Source of the DNA: Streptomyces sp. CG1
Lineage (GTDB): Bacteria > Actinomycetota > Actinomycetes > Streptomycetales > Streptomycetaceae
Direction: 5' to 3'
Assembly (NCBI RefSeq): GCF_041080625.1
Contig: NZ_CP163518.1
Location: forward strand, 248,001-312,000
Length of the DNA stretch: 64,000 nucleotides
A model generated the notes under the pieces. The model made no database searches and had not been told where the DNA came from. It saw only the letters and a program-made list of their open reading frames with translations. The stretch's first letter is position 1; each line of letters opens with the position of its first letter. Position numbers and translations under genes: made by a program. This document shows, one piece after another, positions 8,673 to 18,246 of this stretch.

Positions 8673-8929
8673 GTGACTAGGACGCCGGGGCCAGGGACCA
8701 ACTGCCCAGTGTGCGGGCTCGATCAGGGATACGAACCCTGGGTCCCAACGGCTTGACGCCCTCGTTCGGCATCTTTGCCTGCTGCTTCAGCGAGTTCGGC
8801 TACGAGGACGCCACGAACGCAGGCGTGAGAGCCGCGCGAGACGCGTGGATCGAGGCCGTCCGTGGCGCGGACCCGATAGCGAACAATCCGCAGGCTGGGA
8901 TCCCCGAGCACAACTCGCCAACCGCCTGA
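8673..8929 (+). pseudogene. CPVCG-type zinc-ribbon protein, one frameshift
   Basis: A GTG at 8673 opens TRTPGPGTNCPVCGLDQGYEPW. The reading then needs one extra G in the GGG run at about 8741-8743 to continue as GPNGLTPSFGIFACCFSEFGYEDATN and AGVRAARDAWIEA, stopping at 8929. The restored protein (about 85 residues) matches a small Streptomyces family with one CxxC and a second Cys pair, probably a zinc ribbon. Here the second pair is FACC where I would expect CPCC, a further sign of decay. A sequencing deletion would give the same picture. Confidence 0.65.
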
Positions 8930-9042
8930 AGCTGCCGCACTCGAACTGAACGGCGAGGCATCGGGATCCGTGAGCGGCTCTCACCCTCACAGGGGCACAT
9001 GATCACGAATCGGGCACCCCTGAACTACGTAGAAGCCCTGGA

Positions 9043-9459
9043 TCAGCTGATAGTGAGGCAGTTCTCACCCCCGTTGTAGTACGTCGGCTGACCGAGGCCC
9101 CCCTCGGTGTTGTAAACCCAGACGATGGAGCAGTAGGTGCCCTTAACGGGGCTCCCGCTTATTTGACAGTCGATGACCTGGCTCGTGCTGGTGAGGCTGA
9201 ACGTTTTCGAATTGCAGATATGGCCGTTCGGTCCGGTGACTTCTTCGTGAACGGGTCCCGATGGGAGACGGGACTTGTCGGTCTGATGTGCCCAGCCGCG
9301 GATGATGCCGTTGCCGATGTACATGCAGTTGTAGTAGCCCCAGTCTGCGTTGGTGCCGCAGTTGTCGCCGCCAGTCGCGGCGTGCGCGGCTGTGCCGCCA
9401 GCCACGACGGTTCCTGCGGCAAGCACGACGGGAGCGAGGATTTTGACTGCCTTGAACAT
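9043..9459 (-). CDS. Small secreted Cys-rich protein
   Basis: 138 residues start at MFKAVKIL (9459), followed by a signal peptide (LAPVVLAAGTVVAGGTAAHA) with an Ala-x-Ala cleavage site. The mature part is about 110 residues with six cysteines (NCGTNADW, YYNCMYIG, GHICNSK, VIDCQ, GTYCSIVW, ENCLTIS), consistent with three disulfides. It ends just after the last Cys. No enzyme motif is seen. It may be a small exported effector or protease-inhibitor-like protein, but the family is not recognised. The extended upstream reading to 9546 has no ribosome site. Confidence 0.7.
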   Translation of the reverse strand: MFKAVKILAPVVLAAGTVVAGGTAAHAATGGDNCGTNADWGYYNCMYIGNGIIRGWAHQTDKSRLPSGPVHEEVTGPNGHICNSKTFSLTSTSQVIDCQISGSPVKGTYCSIVWVYNTEGGLGQPTYYNGGENCLTIS

Positions 9460-10133
9460 TCTGCCGCTCGCTTCTTGTGAAGGATGACGCTGCGAAAGTG
9501 CCGGTGGTGATCCTGGCCGCCCCGCGGCAACGGCAGCAACGCCCATCCCGCAACTGACGGAATCCCGGGACGGGCACCCCTCTGACCTGCGACTGAACCG
9601 CCCCGCATGACGGTGGAACGGGACACCGACCGGGGAAGCGCCACGCCGCTCGGACGTAGTAGCGGATCAGTCCACGCCGGGTCGTACCGAGCCGGGACCG
9701 TCCGCACGCTAGCCACCAGACAAGGAGTTCTGGACGCTCACCCGCCGGGACATGGTCGGGTAGTCGACGACCAGGCCGGTCTGCCAGCAGGTCGCTGGAG
9801 AACGACCCCACGAATACCGGACCCGAGCGCAACCCGCAGCCACGGCGAGCAGCTCGTACGCCTGCGGCACCGCGACCACGAACGCCATCGCCAGATCCAG
9901 CTTGCCCGGCTGTTCGTGCAGTCCGTACCGGAGGATCGGCATCGTGTTCGGCCGAGCGTCCCGACCCGAAAAGGCAACGGCATCGCCCAGCCACCCGACA
10001 CACCGTCACGAACCGGACATCATCCGACAACGCCGAAGCCCTGGAGTGCTGCCTTCCAGCCCGGGCCCAAGTTGCAGGCCGCGTCGGGCTGCGGCGGAGG
10101 GATCCGTGTGAGGCGTGGTGCTGTGGGCTCGGA
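9460..10133. other. 674 bases without a supported gene
   Basis: A minus-strand frame at 9709-9942 (start MPILRYGLHEQPGKLDLAMA, 77 codons) has some coding character, but no family and no ribosome site are recognised. The rest shows broken frames only and reads as decayed sequence. Confidence 0.4.
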
Positions 10134-10472
10134 TCAGAGCGGATTGGAGACCGCAACGCCGTGAGCAGTGAGCTCCGCGGCGAGGCGTTCCGGCTCGTTG
10201 GGAGTAATGACAGGCTTGACGCGCCGCCCCAGGTCGACGATGAACGCGACACGCTTTTGCGGGCGGCCCGGGTCGAGGTTGAAGTAGTGCACGAGATCGC
10301 CCGAACCCCAGATGCGCCAGCTCCCGGTGCGCAGGCTGAGTGGCATCCTGCGCAGGCCTCGGATTTGTTCGTAGGGGATCCGCTTGGCGGATCCCCACGG
10401 GAAGTAGTAGCGACGGATGATGAGTTCTTCGTCAGTGCACGCCACCAGGCCGTCGTCATACATGGCGTGCAT
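10134..10472 (-). CDS. Conserved small protein, possible PH-like fold
   Basis: 112 residues from MHAMYDDGLVACTDEELIIR to VAVSNPL. Alternating strands such as DEELIIRRYYFPWGSAKRIP, YEQIRGLRRMPL and WRIWGSGDLVHYFNLDP resemble short bacterial PH-like proteins in which a charged strand pattern is followed by a final helix (ERLAAELTAHG). No signal or membrane segment is present. It stands alone between decayed regions. I infer the fold only, not the function. Confidence 0.65.
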   Translation of the reverse strand: MHAMYDDGLVACTDEELIIRRYYFPWGSAKRIPYEQIRGLRRMPLSLRTGSWRIWGSGDLVHYFNLDPGRPQKRVAFIVDLGRRVKPVITPNEPERLAAELTAHGVAVSNPL

Positions 10473-10818
10473 CGTACGGCGACTCCGCGAGCGCGAGAGG
10501 GGACCAGGTACAGCTTCTTAGGCCCACCGAGGGCGCGGGCGGTGGCGGACTGGCGACCAGCAGAACGTGCATGCGGATCTGGCGGCCCATGAAGAGGATC
10601 TCGCTTCACCAAGTGGCCAGCAACCGTGGCTGCCCCATGCCCGCACTGTGCGAGCGTGATAGCCGTCGGCCAGTGCCAGCAACGCCTCCGAATCGGCAGC
10701 AGCCAAAGACTCGCCGTGCCCGGACTCTGCAGAACCAGTCATACACCCATGATGCTCGTCTGCAACGTGCGCTCCACGAGGCTCATGATCCGCCGGACAG
10801 GCCGTAGCGTCAGCGCGG

Positions 10819-11127
10819 TCAGGCGCTGCGCGGGCGGCGGCGCGTCGTCTTCTTGGAGGCCGTCTTCTTGGCGGCCGTCTTCTTCGCACCGGTCTTCTTC
10901 GCCGCAGTCTCCTTGGCCTACTGCCACTTCGCGGCCGCCTTCTTCGCTGGCTTCGTCGGCTTCGACAGCTCGTGCACCTGCGCCGGGCCGGCACTCGTGC
11001 TGCGGGAGGCCCTGGCCTTCCGCAGTGACTCGTGCTGCGCGGCCATCAGATCCAGGACCTGCCCCCGCACAGCCTCACACGCGCCGAGCAGACCACCTTC
11101 CTCCACCAACTGGCCAGCCGCCCACAA
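10819..11127 (-). pseudogene. Ku-type C-terminal tail with in-frame stop
   Basis: The frame reads QVLDLMAAQHESLRKARA, a linker with VHELSKP, then a Lys/Ala tail. A TAG follows AKKAAAKWQ, after which the same frame continues with repeated AAKKT/AKKTA units and ends RRRPRSA. The 'VLDLMAA' segment plus an AKKT tail is what I know from the C-terminus of actinobacterial Ku end-joining proteins. HU-type proteins have similar tails but not the VLDLMAA segment. The core Ku domain is absent. Confidence 0.5.
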
Positions 11128-11893
11128 CTACGCCGCCTCACAGCCCCGACCACGACTTGCTCTGGATGCGCCCGGCTACCCGGCGAACCACTCACGCCCC
11201 TTTCGCAGCAAATCGGCCGGCAACTCCCCTACCTATAGGCGCGCCAACCACCGTGCGCAAAAGGCGCCACCACACTCAGCTCACTGCGCGGCACAAACAG
11301 CTAGCTCAGCCCACGTACCACCCGTCACTGGCCCCTCGGCCTCGCGCAAACCTCGCCCACGGAACGAACACACCACCGAGTACAGCTGAGCAACAGCGAG
11401 CCACAACCGAGATCACTAAGCGAACGCGTCAACTACGCCACACCATCACCCGCATCCACCAGATCAACCAGGCCCTGCACTGCTCGATGGAGCCAGAACC
11501 CGAACAACTCATCAACCAACTCCTGGGCAGCCCGGGCCCCGGAATGCGCAAGGCCCAGTAGCGCAGCGCGCAAACTGCGCAGGGCGCTCTGCCCGTCGGC
11601 AGCGACGTCCAGGGCGACGCTCCTCGTCCAGCACGTCCACGAGCTAGTTTGTCGTAGTCGTCGGCGTACTGGTCCTACGGTTCGCCGGCTTTGGCCGTCA
11701 TGTGCGCCCAGTACGCCGCCTCGTGCTCGGCCTCCCAGTCGGCGCGCTCGTCCGGGTCAGGGATGGCCGCCACGCTTCGCCCTGCACCCGGCGGGCCTCG
11801 TCGGCGACCTGAGGGGTTCTCTTCTCGGCTCCACCATCCGACAATGTGCATGCCAACTCTGGAAATGCTCCGGTACGGAGAGGATCCCCCCAC
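11128..11893. other. Decayed stretch before the secreted peptidase
   Basis: Two scraps look coding but lack starts. A plus-strand tail at 11380-11561 (TTEITKRTRQLRHTITRIHQ ... GPGMRKAQ) has a stop at 11561. A minus-strand tail at 11675-11790 (DERADWEAEHEAAYWAHMTA then KAGEP) also ends in a stop. Neither is recognised, and the rest shows nothing. Confidence 0.35.
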
Positions 11894-12736
11894 ATGAACA
11901 GACCTTCTCTCATCGCCGCTTTGTCGGCAGGATGTCTCGCCGTCGTCACGCTGCTCGGTGCGACCGCTACACCGGCCGAGGCCGCGGCAAGGCCCGCGGA
12001 CGCACAGGTCAGCTTCGCCGGGACCGTGGCGTTGGACGACTGCTCCGGATCCGTCATACGGACCCCCACCGCGACGGATGACGACCCGGCGATGGTCATG
12101 ACCAACGGGCACTGCCTGGAGAGCGGAATGCCCGCCGCGGGGCAGGTCATCACCGACCAGCCATCCAGCCGGACGTTCACGCTGCTGGACGCTAACGCAA
12201 ATCAGGTCGGCACGTTGCAGGCCACCAAGGCGCTGTACGCGACGATGACCGACACCGACATAACGCTGTACCAACTGAGCAGCACCTACGCCCAGATCCG
12301 CCAGCAGTACCACATCGACGCGCTGCCGCTGGCCACCACGCACCCGGTACAGGGGGACAACATCGAGGTGGTCTCCGGGTACTGGCAGTCCACCTACTCC
12401 TGCGCGATAGACGGCTTCGCCTACGAGGTGAAGGAAGCCGACTGGACCTGGAAGGACTCTGTCCGGTATACCCCCGACTGCCATGTGATCGGCGGTACTT
12501 CGGGCTCACCGGTCATAGACACCTCGACCGGCCAAGTGGTGGCGGTCAACAACACCACCAATGAGAACGGCGAGCAGTGCTCCCTGAACAACCCCTGTGA
12601 GGTGGACCAGAACGGCAACGTCACCATCCACCAAGGCATCGGCTACGCCGAGGAGACATACCTGATCGCCCCCTGCGTGGGCTCCGGCAACCAGATAGAC
12701 CTCACCCTACCGAATTGCGCCCTCCCGAAGCCGTGA
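11894..12736 (+). CDS. Secreted trypsin-fold serine peptidase
   Basis: 280 residues. I start at the ATG at 11894, because GGAGAGGA lies nine bases upstream and the signal peptide begins there (MNRPSLIAALSAGCLAVV ... TPAEAAA). The triad is visible: His in VMTNGHCLE (about residue 76), Asp in MTDTDITLYQL (about 117) and Ser in GGTSGSPVI (about 205). The Cys pattern (DDCSGS with NGHC, SYSCAID with DCHV) fits disulfides. It should hydrolyse extracellular protein. A strong hairpin terminator follows eight bases after the stop. Confidence 0.9.
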   Translation: MNRPSLIAALSAGCLAVVTLLGATATPAEAAARPADAQVSFAGTVALDDCSGSVIRTPTATDDDPAMVMTNGHCLESGMPAAGQVITDQPSSRTFTLLDANANQVGTLQATKALYATMTDTDITLYQLSSTYAQIRQQYHIDALPLATTHPVQGDNIEVVSGYWQSTYSCAIDGFAYEVKEADWTWKDSVRYTPDCHVIGGTSGSPVIDTSTGQVVAVNNTTNENGEQCSLNNPCEVDQNGNVTIHQGIGYAEETYLIAPCVGSGNQIDLTLPNCALPKP

Positions 12737-13007
12737 CACGTACGGAACGCCCTGGCGAGCGCAGAGCCAGGGCGTTCCCTCCAGGACCTGATGAGGCCAG
12801 TGGGGTGACCGCGAGAGAGGGGGCATCGTCACCAAAGACATGGTCGGCATAGGCGGTGATCCAGCACGAGACGCTCGGGGCCGGGATGCCGGTGAACTCA
12901 GGGATCGCCTGGTCCATGTACTGGTTGTGCCTGAAGGCGTCGTAGCGAGAGACGACCGTCTCGTCGATCAGTTCCCGGAGACTCGCCACGTCCATCTGCT
13001 GTCCCAT
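12702..13007 (-). CDS. Hypothetical protein, probably truncated at its 3' end
   Basis: The N-terminal 65 residues (MGQQMDVASLRELIDETVVS then RYDAFRHNQYMDQAIPEFTG) have good codon bias. The last 30 codons run backwards through the peptidase terminator and into its 3' end, so they are probably not original. The gene may have lost its true end when the two regions were joined. No family is recognised. Confidence 0.4.
   Translation of the reverse strand: MGQQMDVASLRELIDETVVSRYDAFRHNQYMDQAIPEFTGIPAPSVSCWITAYADHVFGDDAPSLAVTPLASSGPGGNALALRSPGRSVRVTASGGRNSVG
12744..12778 (+). terminator. Hairpin terminator after the peptidase gene
   Basis: GGAACGCCCTGGC and GCCAGGGCGTTCC form a perfect 13-base stem with a 9-base loop, eight bases beyond the peptidase stop. 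Confidence 0.85.
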
Positions 13008-13300
13008 CCCCCGATGGCTGAGTCAGCCGAACGCCGGCCAGAGAGGACGCTACGCAACGGACTGTCCATCACGGTGGGAACGGCCTTCGCGTCAGCGGGA
13101 CCCGCGAGCGTCACGAGGCCAAGCACGTCAGTCAGCACGTTCCGCGTGAAGTGGTTCTGTTTGTGCTGATTGTGCGCGACGGGTGTTCGTGACACGTGCC
13201 GCCCTTTAACCTGACGCTCAGCTCCGAGGGCGATGGGCCACAGGGGCGGCCCGATCGGAGCCTGCGGCAATCAACTTGTCGTGTTCCAGGGGCATTCATT

Positions 13301-14283
13301 ATGCGCTTCTGCTTGACCATGCCCGTCGCCGTGGCATGGGGACTCGCGGTACGCTGCGGACTGGGCACCACGTCGGCCACGGCCGCCACCGCATCACACC
13401 ACATCAGGAACGGCCAGATCGCCACCGACTACGGCGCGGGGGCCATCTACCTCCAGACCACGAATCCCGTCACCGGCGCCACCTCCGACATCGGCGCCCC
13501 GAACCGGATCAGGGCCTGCAATCTCGCCGACTCTCAGGACGGGAAGACGCTGGTCTACAGCACCGTCTGCGGTTACTTCGCGGACCGCGGCGGCGACACC
13601 GTCAGCGTGATGAACCGCGACGGCACGGGACAACGTGTGGTCTGGCAGATGCCGTCCGACTTCGGCAACCGTCAGTCCGTCGTGGGGAACCCCGCGATCT
13701 CCCCGGACGGGAAACGGATTCTCTTCGGGACGTTCCCGCACGGTCCCTCACAGACGCGCTACTGGACCATCAACACCGACGGCACCGGCCTCGCGCCGCT
13801 CGGCCTCGGCGTCAGCACAGCCCCCGACGGCGTTCCCCGCTTCTCCCCGACGGCCGCACCCTGGCCTTCACCGTCAACGGCGTGATCTGGCTGAAGAAGC
13901 GCGCCAAGCCCGCAGCACCGCTGACCGTCAGGAAGCCGGGACTGCCCAACGACCCGGAGTACGGCTGGCTCCGCTGGTCCCCGGACGGCAGGCACCTGGC
14001 CTTCGGCGACGGCAAGGCCGTGTACGAGGTGGCCGCCGGCGGCTCGACCTGGCGCACCCTGGCCACCAGCCCCAACAGCACGACGGGCTACTTCGAACCC
14101 ACTTACACCCCGGACGGGGCGCAGTTGGCCTTCATGTCGATCACGCCGAGCGGTGACCGCGGAGGCGATCTGCTGCGGAGCATTGCGGGCCTGGCCCTCG
14201 CCCGTCCTGGCACACCACGGACGATCCTCCCAGGCAATCCGGCCTATGAGGTCGCCGACCCCGTCTGGCTCCCGGCGCAGTGA
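13301..14283 (+). pseudogene. Secreted PD40/TolB-like beta-propeller protein, one frameshift
   Basis: The ATG at 13301 opens a signal peptide (MRFCLTMPVAVAWGLAV ... TSATAA), then propeller blades with the PD40 signature: AISPDGKRILFGTF, PRFSP-DGRTLAFTVN, LRWSPDGRHLAFGD, PTYTPDGAQLAFMS. The frame breaks at about 13850 in a CCCC run; restoring one base joins FSP to DGRTLAF and continues to a stop at 14283. The restored product is about 327 residues. It is either a recent pseudogene or a single-base sequencing loss. The role is probably an extracytoplasmic binding protein, with unknown ligand. Confidence 0.75.
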
Positions 14284-14465
14284 CGCCCACTCGCTCAGCC
14301 GTCCTCGGTGACCGGCATCGCGGAACACCTTCAGCGACGGGCGCGCGGTTGCTTCCCTGACAGCGGATCACACCGAAGGGTGAGAAGTCTCCTCCAGATT
14401 CCGGGCCGCGCTCGCCCCCGTCGTCACGCTCCCGGCGCGGGCGGGACCGGCCCCGCCGTACCAGA

Positions 14466-14510
14466 CCGGGCTCCGTCCCCCTGTCAGGTCGGGAGGGAGA
14501 CGGAGCCCGG
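14466..14510. terminator. Hairpin between convergent genes
   Basis: CCGGGCTCCGTC and GACGGAGCCCGG form a perfect 12-base stem around a 21-base loop. It lies between the convergent propeller and arylsulfotransferase-like genes and could serve both. Confidence 0.6.
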
Positions 14511-14842
14511 CGCCATGACGCCCCCTCGGATCAGTGCGCGGTGCCAGCCGGCGCACGATGCCATCGGCGAATCAGTCGGTGAGCGCCCTGGATTCGGATG
14601 CGGCGGAGTGCTGGTTGATATGCATCGTGGCATTCACCGTCGTGCCCTGCCGGGCGAGCATGTCGAGCAGACCGGAGTCGCGGGTCAGCTGTACGGCCCG
14701 TACAGGGCGGGTCAGTGGGATGACGAGCCCGGCCGACCTCACCGATCAGGGTGTGTGTGGCGACCTCGACCACGCCGCCGTGCGCGGCCGCACATGGTCA
14801 CGGACGACATGCGGCAGACTGCTCCGGCCTCTCACAACCGGC
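14511..14842. other. Intergenic stretch, no gene seen
   Basis: About 330 bases downstream of the arylsulfotransferase-like gene. Neither strand gives a frame with coding character, and no repeats were noticed beyond the hairpin just before it. Confidence 0.4.
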
Positions 14843-16060
14843 CTACTTCCAGGGGAAGCGGTACGCGCGATAGCTGTTCACGCCCGTGGGGAACTGGGCC
14901 TTGAACACGGCCTTCCCCGAGGCACTGAACTCGGAGACGTACGGAAGAGACCCCCATCCGACGAACGCTCCTCCCCTGCGGAGCGGCTGCGCGTTGCCCT
15001 GCGAGGACGCGCTGAGATAGTCCGGCTGGTTCACGGACTTCACCAGCGTCGCCGTACGCGTCTTCTCGTCCACGCGGACGGTGACGACCCGGCTGAACGG
15101 AAGCTCCTCCACCACCCCGGCCCCCGTGTTCGCGGCCCCCGCGGACTCGTTGTCGAACCAGCTGTACAGGCCGCCGCCGAGCGGTTCGGGATCGTGCTGC
15201 CAGGAGAAGATCGTCCCTGCTGTGTTCAGGTACTGGCCGGGCGCGGCCTGCTCCTTGAACGTGTCGGCCTTGCCGCCGAGTTGCCACAGCACGGTCCCGT
15301 CGTGCCGGTCGACCTTGTACGTGGTCCACGTGTTCCGGGCATCGATGAGTAGGTCACCATCGGTGTCGGGCTTCACCGCGTTGATGTGGAACCAGTCCCA
15401 CGGCTTGTTCGGTGACGACGGCAGCGGCTGCTCGCTCTGCGCGTACGGCACGTGATCGGCCGCCTTCCACTGGAACAGGACCCGGCCCGTGCGGATGTCT
15501 ATCTCCTGCACCACGCCGTCGATGACCGCCTGGTGCGCGGAGCCGCCGATGCCTGTCAGATCGGCGGTCTCCCGCTTGTACGCCAGGATCAGCGCCGTGC
15601 CACGACCGGTGATCAGGAATTCGTGCCCGTCGGCGGTGTACCCGTTCCCGGCACGGACCTCGGCGACCTTCTGATACCGGTTGTCGTAGATGTAGTTCAC
15701 CCCGCTCGCGAGGGAGCCGAGCCCGGTGCCCTGCCACCAGGTCAGAACCGGCCTGCCCCGGTAGGACTGGGCACGGAAGTCCGCTGCCTGCTGCCCGCCC
15801 GGCACCTTGTGAGACCACACGACACGCCTGCCGTCGCTGCTCAGGATCTCCACACCGCTGGAGTAGGCGCTGTTCGCCGAGTCCGGCGAGACGAAGATGT
15901 CCCCGCGGCTCGCTGCGCCCTTGTCGGCAAGGACGGTCACCGGCGGCAGCGGCTTGCTGTCCGGGATTGCGGATGCGGTGCCGGCCAGGGGCAGCAGACC
16001 CATGACAACAGTGGTGGCCGAAGCGATCAGGACTCGCGCGGGCATGGAGTGGTGACGCAT
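14843..16060 (-). CDS. Secreted arylsulfotransferase-like (ASST) protein
   Basis: 405 residues. The start is the ATG at 16060 (MRHHSMPARVL), followed by a signal peptide ending GTASA. The body shows the repeated sheet pattern of the ASST propeller family: VTVLADKGAASRGDIFVSPD, a central GHEFLITGRGTALILAYK, then DWFHINAVKPDTDGDLLIDA with RNTWTTYKVDR, and IFSWQHDPEPLGGG. The His in DWFHINA and HDPE match the region where the family places its active-site His residues. Many actinobacterial members lack proven sulfotransfer, so the reaction is inferred from family only. No operon partner lies downstream. Confidence 0.82.
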   Translation of the reverse strand: MRHHSMPARVLIASATTVVMGLLPLAGTASAIPDSKPLPPVTVLADKGAASRGDIFVSPDSANSAYSSGVEILSSDGRRVVWSHKVPGGQQAADFRAQSYRGRPVLTWWQGTGLGSLASGVNYIYDNRYQKVAEVRAGNGYTADGHEFLITGRGTALILAYKRETADLTGIGGSAHQAVIDGVVQEIDIRTGRVLFQWKAADHVPYAQSEQPLPSSPNKPWDWFHINAVKPDTDGDLLIDARNTWTTYKVDRHDGTVLWQLGGKADTFKEQAAPGQYLNTAGTIFSWQHDPEPLGGGLYSWFDNESAGAANTGAGVVEELPFSRVVTVRVDEKTRTATLVKSVNQPDYLSASSQGNAQPLRRGGAFVGWGSLPYVSEFSASGKAVFKAQFPTGVNSYRAYRFPWK

Positions 16061-16722
16061 CAGGTGTCCGTTTCTGGCAGCCCGAAGCCGAACCGGTCGG
16101 CTCGGTCACGGGCGTCCGAAGAAGGCACACACCCGACCGGGCATGCGCAGTGAGAGATGACAACTACAGCAAGGTGCTACCGCGCACAGCCCGTGAGAGC
16201 GTCAGGCGCGGACAGATGCCACTGGAGGCGGAACCGCTCTCAACAGGGGCGACACGCGGCAGAACACACCCGCATGTGGTCGATGTGACCGCGAGCCGTG
16301 AGGATCTTCCGCCGCTGCATAGGGCAGAACGTAGCCGCGCATGGATGGGAGCGTCAATCAACGTCCACACAGCGAACAGCAGGACCGGCCGGTCGAGCCG
16401 GGTAAGTCCGAACTCATCTCCTGGCGCCGTGCGGTGATCCGTGCCAGCGCCTCGGGATCCGCCGTGCTCCGGATCGTAGAAGCCATACCGGCCGGAGAGG
16501 GCCGAACCCGTCGATCCGCCCTGCCAGACGATCCATGCAGCAGACTGCCACCCACGAGCAGCCCGAGCGCCCTGACGGAGCGTCACGCCAGTGCCTCGAC
16601 CAGCGACTTCAAGTTTGGGTTCTCTCGCGGGAAGTCCGTGAAGCGAATGCCTCGGGAAGGTGCCTCGCCCTCGTGAGCGGGGACGCGTGGTCGTGGGGCG
16701 GGTCTCTGCCCTGCTGCCAGTT
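16061..16722. other. Upstream region with no supported gene
   Basis: About 660 bases between the arylsulfotransferase-like gene and the ATP-grasp remnant. A long minus-strand frame (16164-16754) has no family match, poor codon pattern and no ribosome site, so I do not call it. The promoter of the ASST-like gene should lie at about 16070-16160. Confidence 0.4.
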
Positions 16723-17334
16723 TCACCCGGGGCCAGCGGCCCTTCCGGAGGCAAGAAGTTCGGCGAATGCTGTAGCCATCGGCAGTCCGGTCTCCGTCTC
16801 CAGCCAGCCCCGTTGCCCGTTCGGGTTCAGCTCCAGCCAATGCGATTCGCCGTTCTTGTCGAGAGCAAGGTCGAAGGAACCGAAAACGCGGCCGAAGTGC
16901 CCGAGATAGTCCTGCAAAGTCTGGCTGAGGCAGTCCGGCAGGTCCACCACGCGGTAGGAGAGCGCTGAGTAGTCCTTGCGCCAGTCCAGGAGGCCGGACT
17001 CGATCCGCACCGCGAAGACCTGCTCTCCCACGACCAGCACCCTGAGGCCAGCGGTTTTGTCCACCCGGGCCTGGAACAGGCGAGGGGCTGCGCCGACGGT
17101 CTCGTCCAGGTCGTCGATGGTCACCGGCTAGGCCCACGTCGTCATCCTGACTCCGTCCCGCTCGTAGGGAGTCCAGCGGAGCGTCTTGAAGATCACTTCT
17201 CGGTGGGCAGTGATGAACTCCCTTGCCTCGTCCAGGTCGTTGGTCACCAACGTAGGGGGCACGCGGAGTCCGAGACATGCCGCCGCGGCGAGTTGAGCCA
17301 CCTTGTAGTCGGCGGTGGCGATGAGCAGCGGCAT
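16723..17334 (-). pseudogene. ATP-grasp peptide-maturase-like remnant with in-frame TAG
   Basis: From the ATG at 17334 the frame reads MPLLIATADYKVAQLAAAAC, then LGLRVPPTLVTNDLDEAREF and VIFKTLRWTPYERDG. It hits TAG at 17128-17130 (after TTWA) and continues in the same frame with VTIDDLDETVGAAPRLFQAR, VLVVGEQVFAVRIESGLLDWR, FGSFDLALDKNGESHWLELN and PNGQRGWLETETG. This matches the ATP-grasp ligases that install ester or amide cross-links in graspetide-type peptides. The usual N-terminal domain of about 100 residues is missing and the catalytic part is split. The ATG overlaps the stop of the hydrolase gene (TGATG). Confidence 0.7.
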
Positions 17335-18115
17335 CACATGTCTTTTCCGCCGGGCCGTGACCTGTGGATGTACTGGTCGGCCCAGGCGCTGATGATGTGA
17401 GCGGCTCGTTGCGCTTGTCCTCGTGCTGTCAGCAGATGGTCTGCTCCTTCGAGCGAGACGAAGCTTCGCGGGTGGCGTGCCTCGCGGAAGATCTCCCCGG
17501 CGTTGGCGATGTCGACGGTGTTGTCGGTGGGCGAATGCATGACGAGCAGCGGCAGGTGCAACTCGCGTATCCGGTCGCGTAGGCGAGCTTGGTGGACGTC
17601 GTCGACGAAGGCCGGCTTGAGGACCAGGGTCCTCCCGCCGACGAACCACTCGTGCGATCCTTCGCTGAGAACGCGATCCATGACCGCGTCGTACTGTCTC
17701 TCGACGTGGCTGGGGTCGGCAGGCGCCCCGATCGTGGCGACCGCGCGGACGCCGGTTGCCTCGGCCGCTGCGGCGATGGCGGCGGCGCCTCCCCACGAGT
17801 GCCCCACCAGCAGGTCTGCTGGAGTCCCTCGCTCTGCCATCAAAGTTGCCGCCCGAACGGTGTCCTGCACCTTGATGGTGAAGGAACCGTCCCCCAGTCA
17901 CCGTCGGAGTCTCCGATCCCGAGGTTGTCGTAGCGCAGCATCCCGATCCCCTCGCGTGCCAGCTGTTTGCTGACACGCGCGGCGGCCGGCGAGTTCCTGC
18001 CGAGTGTGAATCCGTGGACGAAGATTCCCCAGCCCCGGATCTCGCCTTCTGGCAGGTCGATCGACCCGGCCAGTTCGGGACCGACGACACTCTTGAATCT
18101 CACTACTTCGGTCAT
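17334..18115 (-). pseudogene. Alpha/beta hydrolase, one frameshift in a G run
   Basis: MTEVVRFKSVVGPELAGSID opens at 18115. HGF (oxyanion region), LRYDNLGIGDSDGDWG, then (after adding one base in the G run at 17891-17895) DGSFTIKVQDTVRAATLMAE, the nucleophile elbow GHSWGG, the Asp region MHSPTDNTVDI and the His region EGADHLL complete the triad. The restored length is about 260 residues. Only the single missing G breaks the frame, so a sequencing error is possible. It sits directly before the ATP-grasp remnant and probably shared its mRNA. Confidence 0.75.
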
Positions 18116-18246
18116 GTTGTGATCGCCTCGGCACGGACTGGTCGTGGGGTATGGGCAGGTGGGTGGTTGAGGGCGACACCGGCTGGTGCCACGCTCGTGC
18201 ACCGCGCAGAGGAGCCCTGAGCGCGGTGCTGGTCGCTGTCGGCGCG

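Noticed and set aside
8705..8745. tRNA-like T-arm (GGGTTCGTATCCC on the minus strand)
   Set aside because: The T-loop has T at the conserved A58 position, no acceptor or anticodon arms fit, and the bases encode the zinc-ribbon protein.
10739..10927. Acidic peptide with repeated EEDG-like units on the minus strand
   Set aside because: It is a shifted reading of the Ku-type AKKT tail, not a separate protein.
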